Both the position numbers and the translations under genes were made by a program. From assembly GCF_907163125.1 (NCBI RefSeq), contig NZ_OU015319.1, positions 1,736,001-1,800,000 on the forward strand: a stretch of DNA of 64,000 nucleotides, read 5' to 3'. Every line of letters starts with the position of its first letter. The stretch's first letter is position 1. Below, one piece after another: positions 25,285 through 33,607 of this stretch. The stretch comes from Cloacibacterium caeni (GTDB taxonomy: Bacteria > Bacteroidota > Bacteroidia > Flavobacteriales > Weeksellaceae). The notes under the pieces are model-generated. The model worked only from the letters and a program-made list of their open reading frames with translations. It was not told where the DNA came from and made no database searches.

Positions 25285-27111
25285 TTATTTCTTAAAATTC
25301 TTCTCAAGTTCAGCATTAAAACTTGGTTCTATTACAATTTTTGTTTTCTGGCGTTGTTCTGCAATCGTTTTTGCTAAAATATCCTCTCTTACATCTGCTC
25401 TTAATTCCTCGATGGCTTCTTCTTTGGTCATCGGTGAACTCGGTAAAATTCCATCAATAGCGATGATGAGTAATCTCTCTCCCAGTTTCACTTTTTGAAT
25501 CCCTTTTTCGAATGGAACTTTATTCACTTGGAAAACTTCTGCATTTTCAGACATTTCACCTTTTTCGAAATGCACCATGAGTTGCTGTTTATCATTCAGC
25601 TTTCCGTAATATTTTTTATTAAGAGCGTCCCAATTTTTAGCATCTTTAATTTCTTTGGTGATGTCTTTTTCTATGCTTAAATCGGTTAAAATCGCCACTC
25701 TTGCATCAGCTCTTTTTTCCCAAATATACTTTTGTTGATTTTTTTTGAAATAATCATCCAATAATTCTGGCTTGTTGGTAAGTTCCTTTTCAATCCACTC
25801 ACTGAAAAGAAAATCTGCCAATAAGTTTTGTTGAGTTTTTAACAATTGCTCTTTAATTTCTGGCTTTTTGACAAAATCTCTAGAATAAACGGCAAAAACA
25901 TCATTTCCTCTTTTAGAATCAAGGAAAGCAGACCATTGTTCTTTCGTTAATTTATCTGCATTTTTAAAATTTTCAGACAACAGCGTTTTCAAATCACCAA
26001 AAGTGAAAACATCTTTATTGAATTGATACAAAACCGCTTTATCATTTTTAAAAGCCAAATAATCTTGATATGATTTCTTAATTTTTTTGAAATCTGGAAA
26101 CTCCTTGTAATCTGTAGATTTAACCAAAGATTCTATCAATTTATTATAAGCTACATCAGCAAAAGGCGAATCCATCATGTCTCTAATGAACATAGGATTG
26201 TATTTTTCTGAACTTTGATAAGGAACCACCGAATAAAGATTGAAAACAAAATATTTTTCTCCAATTAAAATAGGTTCGGTGTATTCTCCTTGCTTTTTAT
26301 TTTTGAAAGCTTCATAAACTACATCTGGCAAAACAGGAGAACCCATTACTACGCCTGCATTTTTCTTTTCGGTTTCGGTAGAACCGTACAATTGTGCTAC
26401 TTCCTCGAATTTTTTTCCAGATTTCAGCGCTTCAAAAATTTGAGATTTCATTTTTTCTGATTCCTCATTTTTAGGATAAGAAATCATTCCAAAAATAATA
26501 TAACCTAATGAAGGTCTTCTGTCTACCAACTTCGCAAAAGCCGCAACTGTAGCGCTATTCACCAATTGCGTAAACTGACCAGGCTGCAAAAGTTCTAGTT
26601 GCCTATTTAGTTCTACATCTACATTGCCAGATTTTACAAAAAATGGCTCTGGTTTCTTCTTGGTGTAATCTATAATCGCTTTTTCTAAGGTAATTTTACC
26701 CGATTTTACGTCATTGTAAATTTGATTATAATCATTTTTATCGTCAGCTATTTTTTCTACATAGAAAACCTGAATTTTCTTTTCAATTAAGTTGGATGAA
26801 AAATATTGCTGAAGCGAAGATTGCATGATTTCTTTAGGATAAAAGCGCTCTTCTCTAAGTTCTTGCTCTTTTTCGGCCATTGTTTTCTTGAAATAACCCA
26901 AAGTATCTGCTCTTTTTTCTAAAGCAAAATTCTGGAGCAACTTAAAATCTACATACGTTTTCACGGTATTTTCTATGCCAGAATTTTCTAAACCATATTT
27001 ATTTTCTGTTTTAAATTTTTCTGCAGAAATACTGTCTTTTCCTATAATAAGATACTGTGATTGATAGCTTAAAAAAGCTAAAAAGAGGACTAAACTTAAC
27101 GTTTTTTTCAT
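25285..27111 (-). CDS. PpiD/SurA-like peptidyl-prolyl isomerase
   Basis: This large exported parvulin family protein (608 residues from the ATG at 27111) has a signal sequence MKKTLSLVLFLAFLSYQSQ and long helical N- and C-terminal parts. One recognisable rotamase region runs YIIFGMISYP, VAQLYGSTETEKKNAG, then LIGEKYFVFNLYSV. The catalytic His pattern of parvulins is degenerate, so it may work mainly as a chaperone. An alternative ATG lies 18 bp upstream. It is tandem with the SurA-like gene at 23853. Confidence 0.82.
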   Translation of the reverse strand: MKKTLSLVLFLAFLSYQSQYLIIGKDSISAEKFKTENKYGLENSGIENTVKTYVDFKLLQNFALEKRADTLGYFKKTMAEKEQELREERFYPKEIMQSSLQQYFSSNLIEKKIQVFYVEKIADDKNDYNQIYNDVKSGKITLEKAIIDYTKKKPEPFFVKSGNVDVELNRQLELLQPGQFTQLVNSATVAAFAKLVDRRPSLGYIIFGMISYPKNEESEKMKSQIFEALKSGKKFEEVAQLYGSTETEKKNAGVVMGSPVLPDVVYEAFKNKKQGEYTEPILIGEKYFVFNLYSVVPYQSSEKYNPMFIRDMMDSPFADVAYNKLIESLVKSTDYKEFPDFKKIKKSYQDYLAFKNDKAVLYQFNKDVFTFGDLKTLLSENFKNADKLTKEQWSAFLDSKRGNDVFAVYSRDFVKKPEIKEQLLKTQQNLLADFLFSEWIEKELTNKPELLDDYFKKNQQKYIWEKRADARVAILTDLSIEKDITKEIKDAKNWDALNKKYYGKLNDKQQLMVHFEKGEMSENAEVFQVNKVPFEKGIQKVKLGERLLIIAIDGILPSSPMTKEEAIEELRADVREDILAKTIAEQRQKTKIVIEPSFNAELEKNFKK

Positions 27112-27300
27112 GTTTTCTTCAATTTTCATTTGCTTTTGGAAATCCTAACATTCATCTTTCCAAAAATTTACAGCCTCAAAGCTAAAAAAAATCCCTTTCA
27201 AATAAAATTTAAAAGGGAGTTAATTATTTCTTAAAATTATTTTGCAATCTAAATTTTATGCAACGCAAAGATTCTATTAATCCTATGAACAATATTAGTG

Positions 27301-27369
27301 AGCAAAGAATACGAATAAATTCGTTTTAAGTGTTCGCTTTATCAATTCGCTAGCGAATCTAACTTTGCT
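27301..27369. repeat. MITE-like dispersed repeat, copy 2
   Basis: Begins AGCAAAG and ends CTTTGCT, with a palindrome AATTCGCTAGCGAAT. It is related to 2724-2794 and to 42471-42544. The surrounding 340-bp gap (27112-27453) otherwise holds only GCAAAG-type words and no gene. Confidence 0.6.
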
Positions 27370-27453
27370 CTCTTCGTACTTTATTTCAATTTTATAAACT
27401 TTGAGTTTAATAAAAGTTGAAAATTCATGGTAATCTGCGTTCTCAAAACGTTT

Positions 27454-28374
27454 TTAAAGTTTCACTTCGAAAGTTGTGAGTTCTTTAAATTGTTTTATTC
27501 TGCCAATCATTTCGGCTTCGGTAACTTCTTCTAAACGCTGAGTTCCGAATTTTTCTACCGTGAAACTTGCCATTGCAGAACCTACAATTAATGCAGATTT
27601 CATTTCTTCGAAAGTAAATTCTTGGTTTTTTGTTAAATACGCTGCAAAACCTCCTGCGAAAGTATCTCCCGCTCCAGTTGGATCAAAAACTTCTTCTAAT
27701 GGTAATGCTGGAATTGCAAAGATTTTACCATCATTAAATAACAATGCTCCGTGTTCTCCTTTTTTGATAATCACGAATTCTGGTCCCATATCGTGGATTT
27801 TTTGCGCTGCTTTTACCAGAGAATATTCTCCAGAAAGTTGACGCGCTTCTTCATCATTAATCGTAATAACGTCTGTTTTAGCAATTACTTCCAATAATAA
27901 ATCCCAAGTAAGATCCATCCAGAAATTCATGGTATCTAAAATCACCAATTGTGGACGTTTTTCCATTCTATCTAACACAGCTAATTGTACAGCAGGATGC
28001 AGATTTCCTAAAAGTAAAACTTCAGCATCTTTTGCAGATTCTGGAATTTTCGGGTCGAAATTTTCTAGAACATTCAGTTCTGTAGCCAAAGTATCTCTAG
28101 AATTAAGGTCGTTATGGTATTTCCCACTCCAGAAAAACGTCTTCCCATCCTTAATCATTTCCACTCCATCGATATTGATTCCTTTAGAAGTCATCATATC
28201 CAAGTAATGCTGTGGAAAATCTCCACCAATTACAGAAACCAAACTCACGTCTGTTTTCATTACAGAAGCGGCTAAACCTATGTAAGTCGCTGCTCCTCCT
28301 AAAATTTTATCAGTTTTACCAAAAGGCGTTTCTATGGCATCAAATGCTACAGTTCCTACTGCTAATAATTTCAT
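27454..28374 (-). CDS. PfkB-family carbohydrate/nucleoside kinase
   Basis: This 306-residue ribokinase-fold kinase has GGAATYIGLAAS and VIGGDFP near the N-terminus and the C-terminal signature DPTGAGDTFAGGFAAYL with the catalytic Asp. The substrate cannot be assigned; family members phosphorylate ribose, adenosine or other sugars. It is downstream of gldD on the same strand (61 bp) and may be cotranscribed. Confidence 0.88.
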   Translation of the reverse strand: MKLLAVGTVAFDAIETPFGKTDKILGGAATYIGLAASVMKTDVSLVSVIGGDFPQHYLDMMTSKGINIDGVEMIKDGKTFFWSGKYHNDLNSRDTLATELNVLENFDPKIPESAKDAEVLLLGNLHPAVQLAVLDRMEKRPQLVILDTMNFWMDLTWDLLLEVIAKTDVITINDEEARQLSGEYSLVKAAQKIHDMGPEFVIIKKGEHGALLFNDGKIFAIPALPLEEVFDPTGAGDTFAGGFAAYLTKNQEFTFEEMKSALIVGSAMASFTVEKFGTQRLEEVTEAEMIGRIKQFKELTTFEVKL

Positions 28375-28435
28375 ATGTAGATATTATTTATTGTTTTTTA
28401 TATATTATTTTTTCTCTCCAACTCTCCAACTCAAA

Positions 28436-28990
28436 CTACTTCCACTGGAAAGTATCAATCATGTGTAGCAAATCTTTTTTAATATAATCTACTGCTGGTG
28501 CGAGTGAATCTGGTTTTGGTCTTGTATTGAAATATAAATTCGCGGTTACAAAATGTCTGGTGCTATCTGTAATAAAAATCTGAATATTAGAAGCACTTTC
28601 TCCTTTTAATTCATACACATTTCCATACACTTTTTTCTCTGGATAAGAAAAAGACTTGGTTTCGATAGCTGAAGCTTTAATGGTATGTCCATAAACCATT
28701 TTTTCTACTTCTTTTACATGCGCATCAAAATCATTTTTCACCGGAAAATACGTAATGAAAACATTGGCTTTCATTTTGGGATAACGCAAATTATACCAAC
28801 ATGCTTGTTTAGCATCTGCTATTGCAGCAAAATCTGAATATTCAAAAGTATAAGCACATGGATTAGTAAATGCTTGATAATGAGGCTGTGGATATTCTAG
28901 ACGCAATTCTCCTTTGGGTTTAGGTTTTGCTTCTTCACTACAAGCCAATGCAGAAAACGCTAACAAAATGACTGCTAATTTTTTAAACAT
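28436..28990 (-). CDS. gldD: Gliding motility lipoprotein GldD
   Basis: The 184-residue lipoprotein (lipobox ending LAC) matches GldD throughout: LRLEYPQPHYQAF, NPCAYTFEYSDFA, CWYNLRYPKMKANVFITYFP, and near the C-terminus FITDSTRHFV and the SLAPAVDYIKKD block. GldD is required for the gliding/type IX secretion machinery in Flavobacteriia. In other flavobacteria it typically lies near mutY, ssb and gldE; here a secreted protease gene lies between mutY and gldD. The -7 box (complement TACTTTTG, 28995-29002) is only 5 bp from the ATG, suggesting a leaderless mRNA. Confidence 0.95.
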   Translation of the reverse strand: MFKKLAVILLAFSALACSEEAKPKPKGELRLEYPQPHYQAFTNPCAYTFEYSDFAAIADAKQACWYNLRYPKMKANVFITYFPVKNDFDAHVKEVEKMVYGHTIKASAIETKSFSYPEKKVYGNVYELKGESASNIQIFITDSTRHFVTANLYFNTRPKPDSLAPAVDYIKKDLLHMIDTFQWK

Positions 28991-28994
28991 TCTG

Positions 28995-29002
28995 CAAAAG
29001 TA
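28995..29002 (-). promoter_or_regulatory. -7 element of gldD, almost at the start codon
   Basis: The complement reads TACTTTTG and ends 5 bp before the gldD ATG, so transcription would begin at or next to the start codon. Confidence 0.5.
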
Positions 29003-29022
29003 AGAATTTTAAGAGAATTTAC

Positions 29023-31938
29023 TTATTCTTTAATAAACTTATGCGTTTGAGAAATATTATTTTTAAAATATACTTTTAAAATATAGACACCTTTAGATAA
29101 ATTTGAAACATCTAATTTATTATAATCTATTATTTTAATTTTTTTCATTGCTCCTGCTATATCATAAATTTCCAACTTCTCAATTGATTTTCCACTATCA
29201 TATATTAAAATATCCTTAACGGGATTAGGATATAATTTAAAACTTTTATTATCATTTTCTGAAACAGAAAGATTTTCATTTACTTTTAAATCAAAACTGT
29301 TAAAACTTTTTTGAATACATGGACTAATATTATATAATTCATCTAAATTTAGATTTATAAAATTATCAGGATTATATGTTGTTAAAAATGATAAACAACA
29401 AACAGTGTACTCTCCTATTGGTAAATTTTTAAAATTAGCGGTATTACTGTAACTTACGATTTTATTACTTAGTTTATCAATAGCAATATAAGTATATGTA
29501 TAATTGTAGTTACCATAATTATGTGGATATCCAAAATTTATTTGCAGCAAATTTTTATTAGGAGAATATTGAGGTTGATAATACGTAAAATCTTTGTTGG
29601 CTATTCTAAAATAGTATGTAACATCTTTATCTAAATACACACTTAATGTGCCTACATTAGCAAGAGAATTCCCACTTAGATAAGAATTTGAACCCACAAA
29701 ATTCCCTGCACTCATTGGATAACCAGAGTGTATAGTTAATCCTGTACTAAATAGATTATTTATAGTATAGATGCCAGAATTTAATGGTCTTATTTTATAA
29801 TATCCTTTCATTTCACTTGCTTTATAAAGATAAGGAGTTTTATCGGTAAGAGATTTATTAATATAATAAGAAGAATTTTCAAACGAAGTATAATTTTCTT
29901 TTAAAAATGTGGTATTATCTAGTAGTTTACTAATATAATCTGGGTTACTTGGTAATTTAAAATCTAATTTTTCATCATTCTTATCTAATGAAACACTATA
30001 ATTATTTTTAACATCTAAAAAAACTGAAGGATTATTACAACTATCTTTTATTTGGAACCCAAAATATGTTACTGTAAAAAAACTAGCATTATCATTAATC
30101 TTTGCTAATATTTTAACATTTGCAAAAGCAAATGAAGGAAAATTAGGAATAAAAACCACCTCATTACCATCATTAGGAGTATCTTTTGCTAGTAAAATAG
30201 GAAATGATAATCCATCATCAAAACTCAACAAAATATCTACTTTGTCTACCAAAAGATTTGTATTGTTTACTGCCCAAGTTATATTTACTTTAGAATAATC
30301 ATTTAGCTGTGTAATCATATAACTAATACTCAATGGCCCATAATCAGACACCTTTACTTTAATATCATCATAATTAAATCCTTTTAAATCTTTTACTAAA
30401 AATCTAAAATTCAAATCTCTAGGTACTAAAGGCAGTGCTTCTCCACTCAAACGATCATCACTTTTAACCAAAAGAGATGTTGAAGGAAAATTTCTTTCAG
30501 ATTCTGTAGAGCTTCTTTTAGGCACAAATAGAGGAGCTGTAAAACTATTTACGGCTTTTACCCCATAATTACTTGCATATAAATCGGCAAACGCACCTTT
30601 ATCTCTTATTGTAGCTACATCTATTTGTTCCCATGTATAAGATTGAATATCATTGTCTACATCTACAGCAGTTCCATTTAATGTGAACGGCGTATTTTTA
30701 GGAATAACTATATCTTCACCCGCAAAAACAGTTGGTAGATTATTCACAATAGGAGATTTCACATCACATTTGCTTATATTTTCTAAAAAATTAAAGATTA
30801 GTTCTAAATTTTTAGAATGAAAATACAATTTCATACCTGTTTTTATATCTTGATTAGGACTAGAACATGTTCCATTATAAGACATTATTGTAATGCCACT
30901 ACCTGGTTCTACAGCCGTTTCTAAACGCCATGCATTAGAACAAGAATTTGAGTCATATGAATTCCCTCCAGAAGCATTGAAACTGTGTGTAGCAGAGAAC
31001 ATATGTCCTATCTCATGAGCTAAAACAACAAGCCCAAAGTAAGTACTTGTCCCTAGAGACCAATTACTCCATGAAGATCCTTTAACACTATCATTACAGA
31101 CAGAGGATAAAGCTGCAGTTCCACTTTCTATTCCGACTGTATTTATAGTATTTAAAACATGACCTAAATCATATTGATTATATTTAAAATAACCGTTATC
31201 ATTCATTATTCTAAAACCATTCTGAGCACAATTAGCATCTAGGCTACAGTTAGAATTAAAAGGATTATTTGCTACGTCTGTAAAAAGTAATTTTTTATTT
31301 AGCGTTTCATCACTCAAAACAAAACTTATGTTAAGTTCACTTTCATATATAGCATTTAGACCATTTACTAATAATATTATTCTATTAAGTGCAGTATCAA
31401 CACTATCAAAATTATTGGTAAAAGAAGGAGTAGAAGCAATAGCTAATCTGTATGTTCTTCTAAATTGTGTACTTGGAAAACTACTATTTTTTGATAATTT
31501 ATCTATTTTTACTGTTGATAATTTATCTGACACAGCCCCATCAACAGAACAATTAAAAAAATTTTCTTCTAATTCTTTAGAATTGATATAACTATAGTAG
31601 TTACTATTTTCATTAGTAGGTTCAAAAACTTGTAACTCACCATTTTTTAAAATTAAACCATAAAGTTTATCATTTATAGAAGTCAATTTCAATATCGCAC
31701 CACTTTTAGAAACTCCATCAAAAGTAAAAACATTATCAACTCTATTTCTAATTAAGTCATTCTCTGTAATGCTAAAAATTTCAACAGAATTATCTTTAAC
31801 AGGAATTATCAATTGTGGTTTTGATTTTAAATTGTTAGATTTTAAATGATCTCTAAAACTATTCACATCAATGTAAAAATTTTGAGATTTCACAAAAGGA
31901 AAACTTAAAATAAAAACTAAAAAATATAAATTTTTCAT
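29023..31938 (-). CDS. Secreted zinc metalloprotease with type IX sorting domain
   Basis: This 971-residue exported protein has a signal sequence MKNLYFLVFILSFPFVKSQ, a propeptide-like region to about residue 160, and a metzincin domain with HEIGHMFSATH (His308, Glu309, His312, His318) and a Met-turn TIMSYNGT. Ig/PKD-like beta domains follow (NTPFTLNGTAVDVDND). The C-terminal ~75 residues (KLYPNPVKDILIY ... KGVYILKVY) are a type A sorting domain for type IX secretion. The ATG at 31938 replaces a TTG 15 bp upstream. The gene is A/T-richer than mutY and gldD around it. Confidence 0.9.
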   Translation of the reverse strand: MKNLYFLVFILSFPFVKSQNFYIDVNSFRDHLKSNNLKSKPQLIIPVKDNSVEIFSITENDLIRNRVDNVFTFDGVSKSGAILKLTSINDKLYGLILKNGELQVFEPTNENSNYYSYINSKELEENFFNCSVDGAVSDKLSTVKIDKLSKNSSFPSTQFRRTYRLAIASTPSFTNNFDSVDTALNRIILLVNGLNAIYESELNISFVLSDETLNKKLLFTDVANNPFNSNCSLDANCAQNGFRIMNDNGYFKYNQYDLGHVLNTINTVGIESGTAALSSVCNDSVKGSSWSNWSLGTSTYFGLVVLAHEIGHMFSATHSFNASGGNSYDSNSCSNAWRLETAVEPGSGITIMSYNGTCSSPNQDIKTGMKLYFHSKNLELIFNFLENISKCDVKSPIVNNLPTVFAGEDIVIPKNTPFTLNGTAVDVDNDIQSYTWEQIDVATIRDKGAFADLYASNYGVKAVNSFTAPLFVPKRSSTESERNFPSTSLLVKSDDRLSGEALPLVPRDLNFRFLVKDLKGFNYDDIKVKVSDYGPLSISYMITQLNDYSKVNITWAVNNTNLLVDKVDILLSFDDGLSFPILLAKDTPNDGNEVVFIPNFPSFAFANVKILAKINDNASFFTVTYFGFQIKDSCNNPSVFLDVKNNYSVSLDKNDEKLDFKLPSNPDYISKLLDNTTFLKENYTSFENSSYYINKSLTDKTPYLYKASEMKGYYKIRPLNSGIYTINNLFSTGLTIHSGYPMSAGNFVGSNSYLSGNSLANVGTLSVYLDKDVTYYFRIANKDFTYYQPQYSPNKNLLQINFGYPHNYGNYNYTYTYIAIDKLSNKIVSYSNTANFKNLPIGEYTVCCLSFLTTYNPDNFINLNLDELYNISPCIQKSFNSFDLKVNENLSVSENDNKSFKLYPNPVKDILIYDSGKSIEKLEIYDIAGAMKKIKIIDYNKLDVSNLSKGVYILKVYFKNNISQTHKFIKE

Positions 31939-31978
31939 GATTTTTTTAAACAAAGATATGTAATTTTAATGCAGAAAT

Positions 31979-33016
31979 TTAATCTTCAAACGTTTTCTTC
32001 AAATAATTTTCTAAAGGTTTAGGAAAAGACTTCTGATGAGAACTTTCGTAATCTGTAATTTGCAATTGATGCTTCTGAGCGTAGTTTTCAAAAACTTTTT
32101 TATCCTGCAAAATCACTTTAGAAATACTGATTTCCAGATTCTTATGCGTAAGTTTATGATGCACTGTTTTTTCCTCTACTACAAAATCTTCCAATTCCTG
32201 AGAAATGCTTTCGGGAAAATCATATAATTTCTTCCAAATAAAGGAATCATCTCGCTGTTTGATGAGGAATTTATCCTCATACATTATATAATAATAGTGT
32301 AGTTTTAAATCTACCGCTTTTACTTTTTTAGATTTCACAGGAAATTCCAGCACTTTTCCTGTTTCGTAGGCCAAACAATTTTCCTGAATCGGACAAACTT
32401 GACATTGTGGATTTTTAGGCTTACAAATTTCTGAACCCAAATCCATAATGGCTTGATTAAAGTTCCCTGGATTTTCTTCAGGCATGATGAGTAAAGCCAA
32501 TTCATAGAAATAAGCATACGCTTTCGGTGAGGAAACATCAAAATCATCCGCAAAAACTCTGCTCAACACTCGGTAGAAATTCCCATCAATGGCAGGAACT
32601 TTTTCATCAAAACAAATGCTGGAAACCGCAGCTGCAGTATATTTCCCCACACCTTTTAGTTTTAAAATTTCAGAAAATGATTCTGGAAACGCTCCTCCGA
32701 AATCTTCCATTACTTGTTGTGCTGCTTTATGCAGATTAATCGCTCGTGAATAATAGCCTAAACCTTTCCAATAGAGTAAAACTTCGTCTATTTCTGCACT
32801 GGATAATGATTCTACCGTAGGAAATCTTTCTACAAAATTCAGGTAATGATTCTTGCCTTGCTCTACTCTAGTCTGCTGTAAAACGATTTCGCAGACCCAA
32901 ATGTGATAAGGATTCTTCGTTTTTCGCCAAGGTAAATCTCTCGCATTCAAATCATACCATTTCAAGAGTTTTAAACCAATGTTTAGAAAATCAGCATATT
33001 TGTTCTTCTTTTTCAA
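31979..33016 (-). CDS. mutY: A/G-specific adenine DNA glycosylase
   Basis: It removes A mispaired with 8-oxoG. Motifs are RDLPWRKTKNPYHIWVCEI with the catalytic Glu, LQQTRVEQG, the HhH LKGVGKYTAAAV, the catalytic Asp in PAIDGNFYRVLSRV, and the [4Fe-4S] loop C-x6-C-x2-C-x5-C. A C-terminal Nudix-like 8-oxoG recognition domain follows. No ATG is available; a TTG at 33016 (LKKKNKYADFLNIG) fits the family N-terminus. It lies 18 nt after a start predicted by a near-ideal promoter (TTTG-N19-TATTTTTG). Longer frames would overlap hup. It is divergent from hup. Confidence 0.92.
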   Translation of the reverse strand: MKKKNKYADFLNIGLKLLKWYDLNARDLPWRKTKNPYHIWVCEIVLQQTRVEQGKNHYLNFVERFPTVESLSSAEIDEVLLYWKGLGYYSRAINLHKAAQQVMEDFGGAFPESFSEILKLKGVGKYTAAAVSSICFDEKVPAIDGNFYRVLSRVFADDFDVSSPKAYAYFYELALLIMPEENPGNFNQAIMDLGSEICKPKNPQCQVCPIQENCLAYETGKVLEFPVKSKKVKAVDLKLHYYYIMYEDKFLIKQRDDSFIWKKLYDFPESISQELEDFVVEEKTVHHKLTHKNLEISISKVILQDKKVFENYAQKHQLQITDYESSHQKSFPKPLENYLKKTFED

Positions 33017-33027
33017 AAAATATTTTT

Positions 33028-33035
33028 TATATTTG
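33028..33035 (+). promoter_or_regulatory. -7 element of hup
   Basis: TATATTTG, 28 bp before the hup ATG and 5 bp from the oppositely oriented mutY -7 box. The -33 region has only a weak TTC. Confidence 0.55.
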
Positions 33036-33040
33036 CACAC

Positions 33041-33071
33041 CAAAAATAAAAACAAAAAAGGAAATGACAAA
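33041..33071 (-). promoter_or_regulatory. Promoter of mutY
   Basis: On the complement, TTTG (33068-33071, inside the hup start region), a 19-bp spacer and TATTTTTG (33041-33048). The inferred start is near 33034. Confidence 0.65.
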
Positions 33072-33354
33072 GGCAGAATTGGTAAACACCATCTCAAGCA
33101 AATTAGGAATAGAAAAAAATGATACACAAAAAGTTATCGAAGCTTTTATGCAAGAAATCAGAACTTCTATGTATAATGGAGATAACGTATATTTAAGAGG
33201 TTTCGGTTCTTTTGTAATCAAAACCAGAGCAGCAAAAACAGGTAGAAATATTTCTAAAAATACAGCTATCAACATTCCTGCTCACAACATCCCAGCTTTT
33301 AAACCTTCTAAAACTTTCGTAGAAAAAGTTAAAACTAAGGTTGCTGTAAAATAA
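33064..33354 (+). CDS. hup: HU-family DNA-binding protein
   Basis: This 96-residue nucleoid protein begins MTKAELVNTISSKLGIEKND. The central strand VYLRGFGSFVIKTRAAKTGRN and the DNA-binding arm INIPAHNIPAFKPSKTF are diagnostic for HU/IHF. It bends and compacts DNA as a dimer. It is divergent from mutY with overlapping promoter elements and is followed by the COX24-like peptide gene and rng on the same strand. Confidence 0.95.
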   Translation: MTKAELVNTISSKLGIEKNDTQKVIEAFMQEIRTSMYNGDNVYLRGFGSFVIKTRAAKTGRNISKNTAINIPAHNIPAFKPSKTFVEKVKTKVAVK

Positions 33355-33410
33355 TTTATAAATTAGGTTCAAAAAAAAATTCAAATATTAACTTTTAAAA
33401 ATTTCTAACT

Positions 33411-33500
33411 ATGCCAAGCGGAAAGAAAAGAAAAAGACACAAGGTGGCTACCCACAAAAGAAAGAAAAGAAGAAGAGCAAACAGACATAAGAAAAAATAA
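33411..33500 (+). CDS. COX24/AURKAIP1-like small basic protein (29 aa)
   Basis: The 29-residue product begins MPSGKKRKRHKVATHKRKKR and ends RANRHKKK; over half of the residues are Lys or Arg. This pattern matches the AURKAIP1/COX24 family, whose members include tiny small-subunit ribosomal proteins (bS22/mS38 type). A ribosomal role is therefore inferred, not shown. It lies 56 bp after hup and 107 bp before rng. Confidence 0.75.
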   Translation: MPSGKKRKRHKVATHKRKKRRRANRHKKK

Positions 33501-33607
33501 TCTTTTCTGTTTAGATACAATATAATATAGTTGGTGTTTTTATCTTTATAATGAGCACTAACTATATTTTTGTTTTAATTAAAAACTTTAAAAAGAAATT
33601 TTAGAAA

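Noticed and set aside
28212-28487. Plus-strand 91-codon frame between the PfkB and gldD genes
   Set aside because: Mostly antisense to the PfkB kinase gene and spacer; sequence looks like a random Leu/Phe-rich translation.
33017-33127. Longer N-terminus for MutY
   Set aside because: It would overlap hup, contain the promoter and add an unlikely hydrophobic stretch; the TTG at 33016 fits family and promoter.
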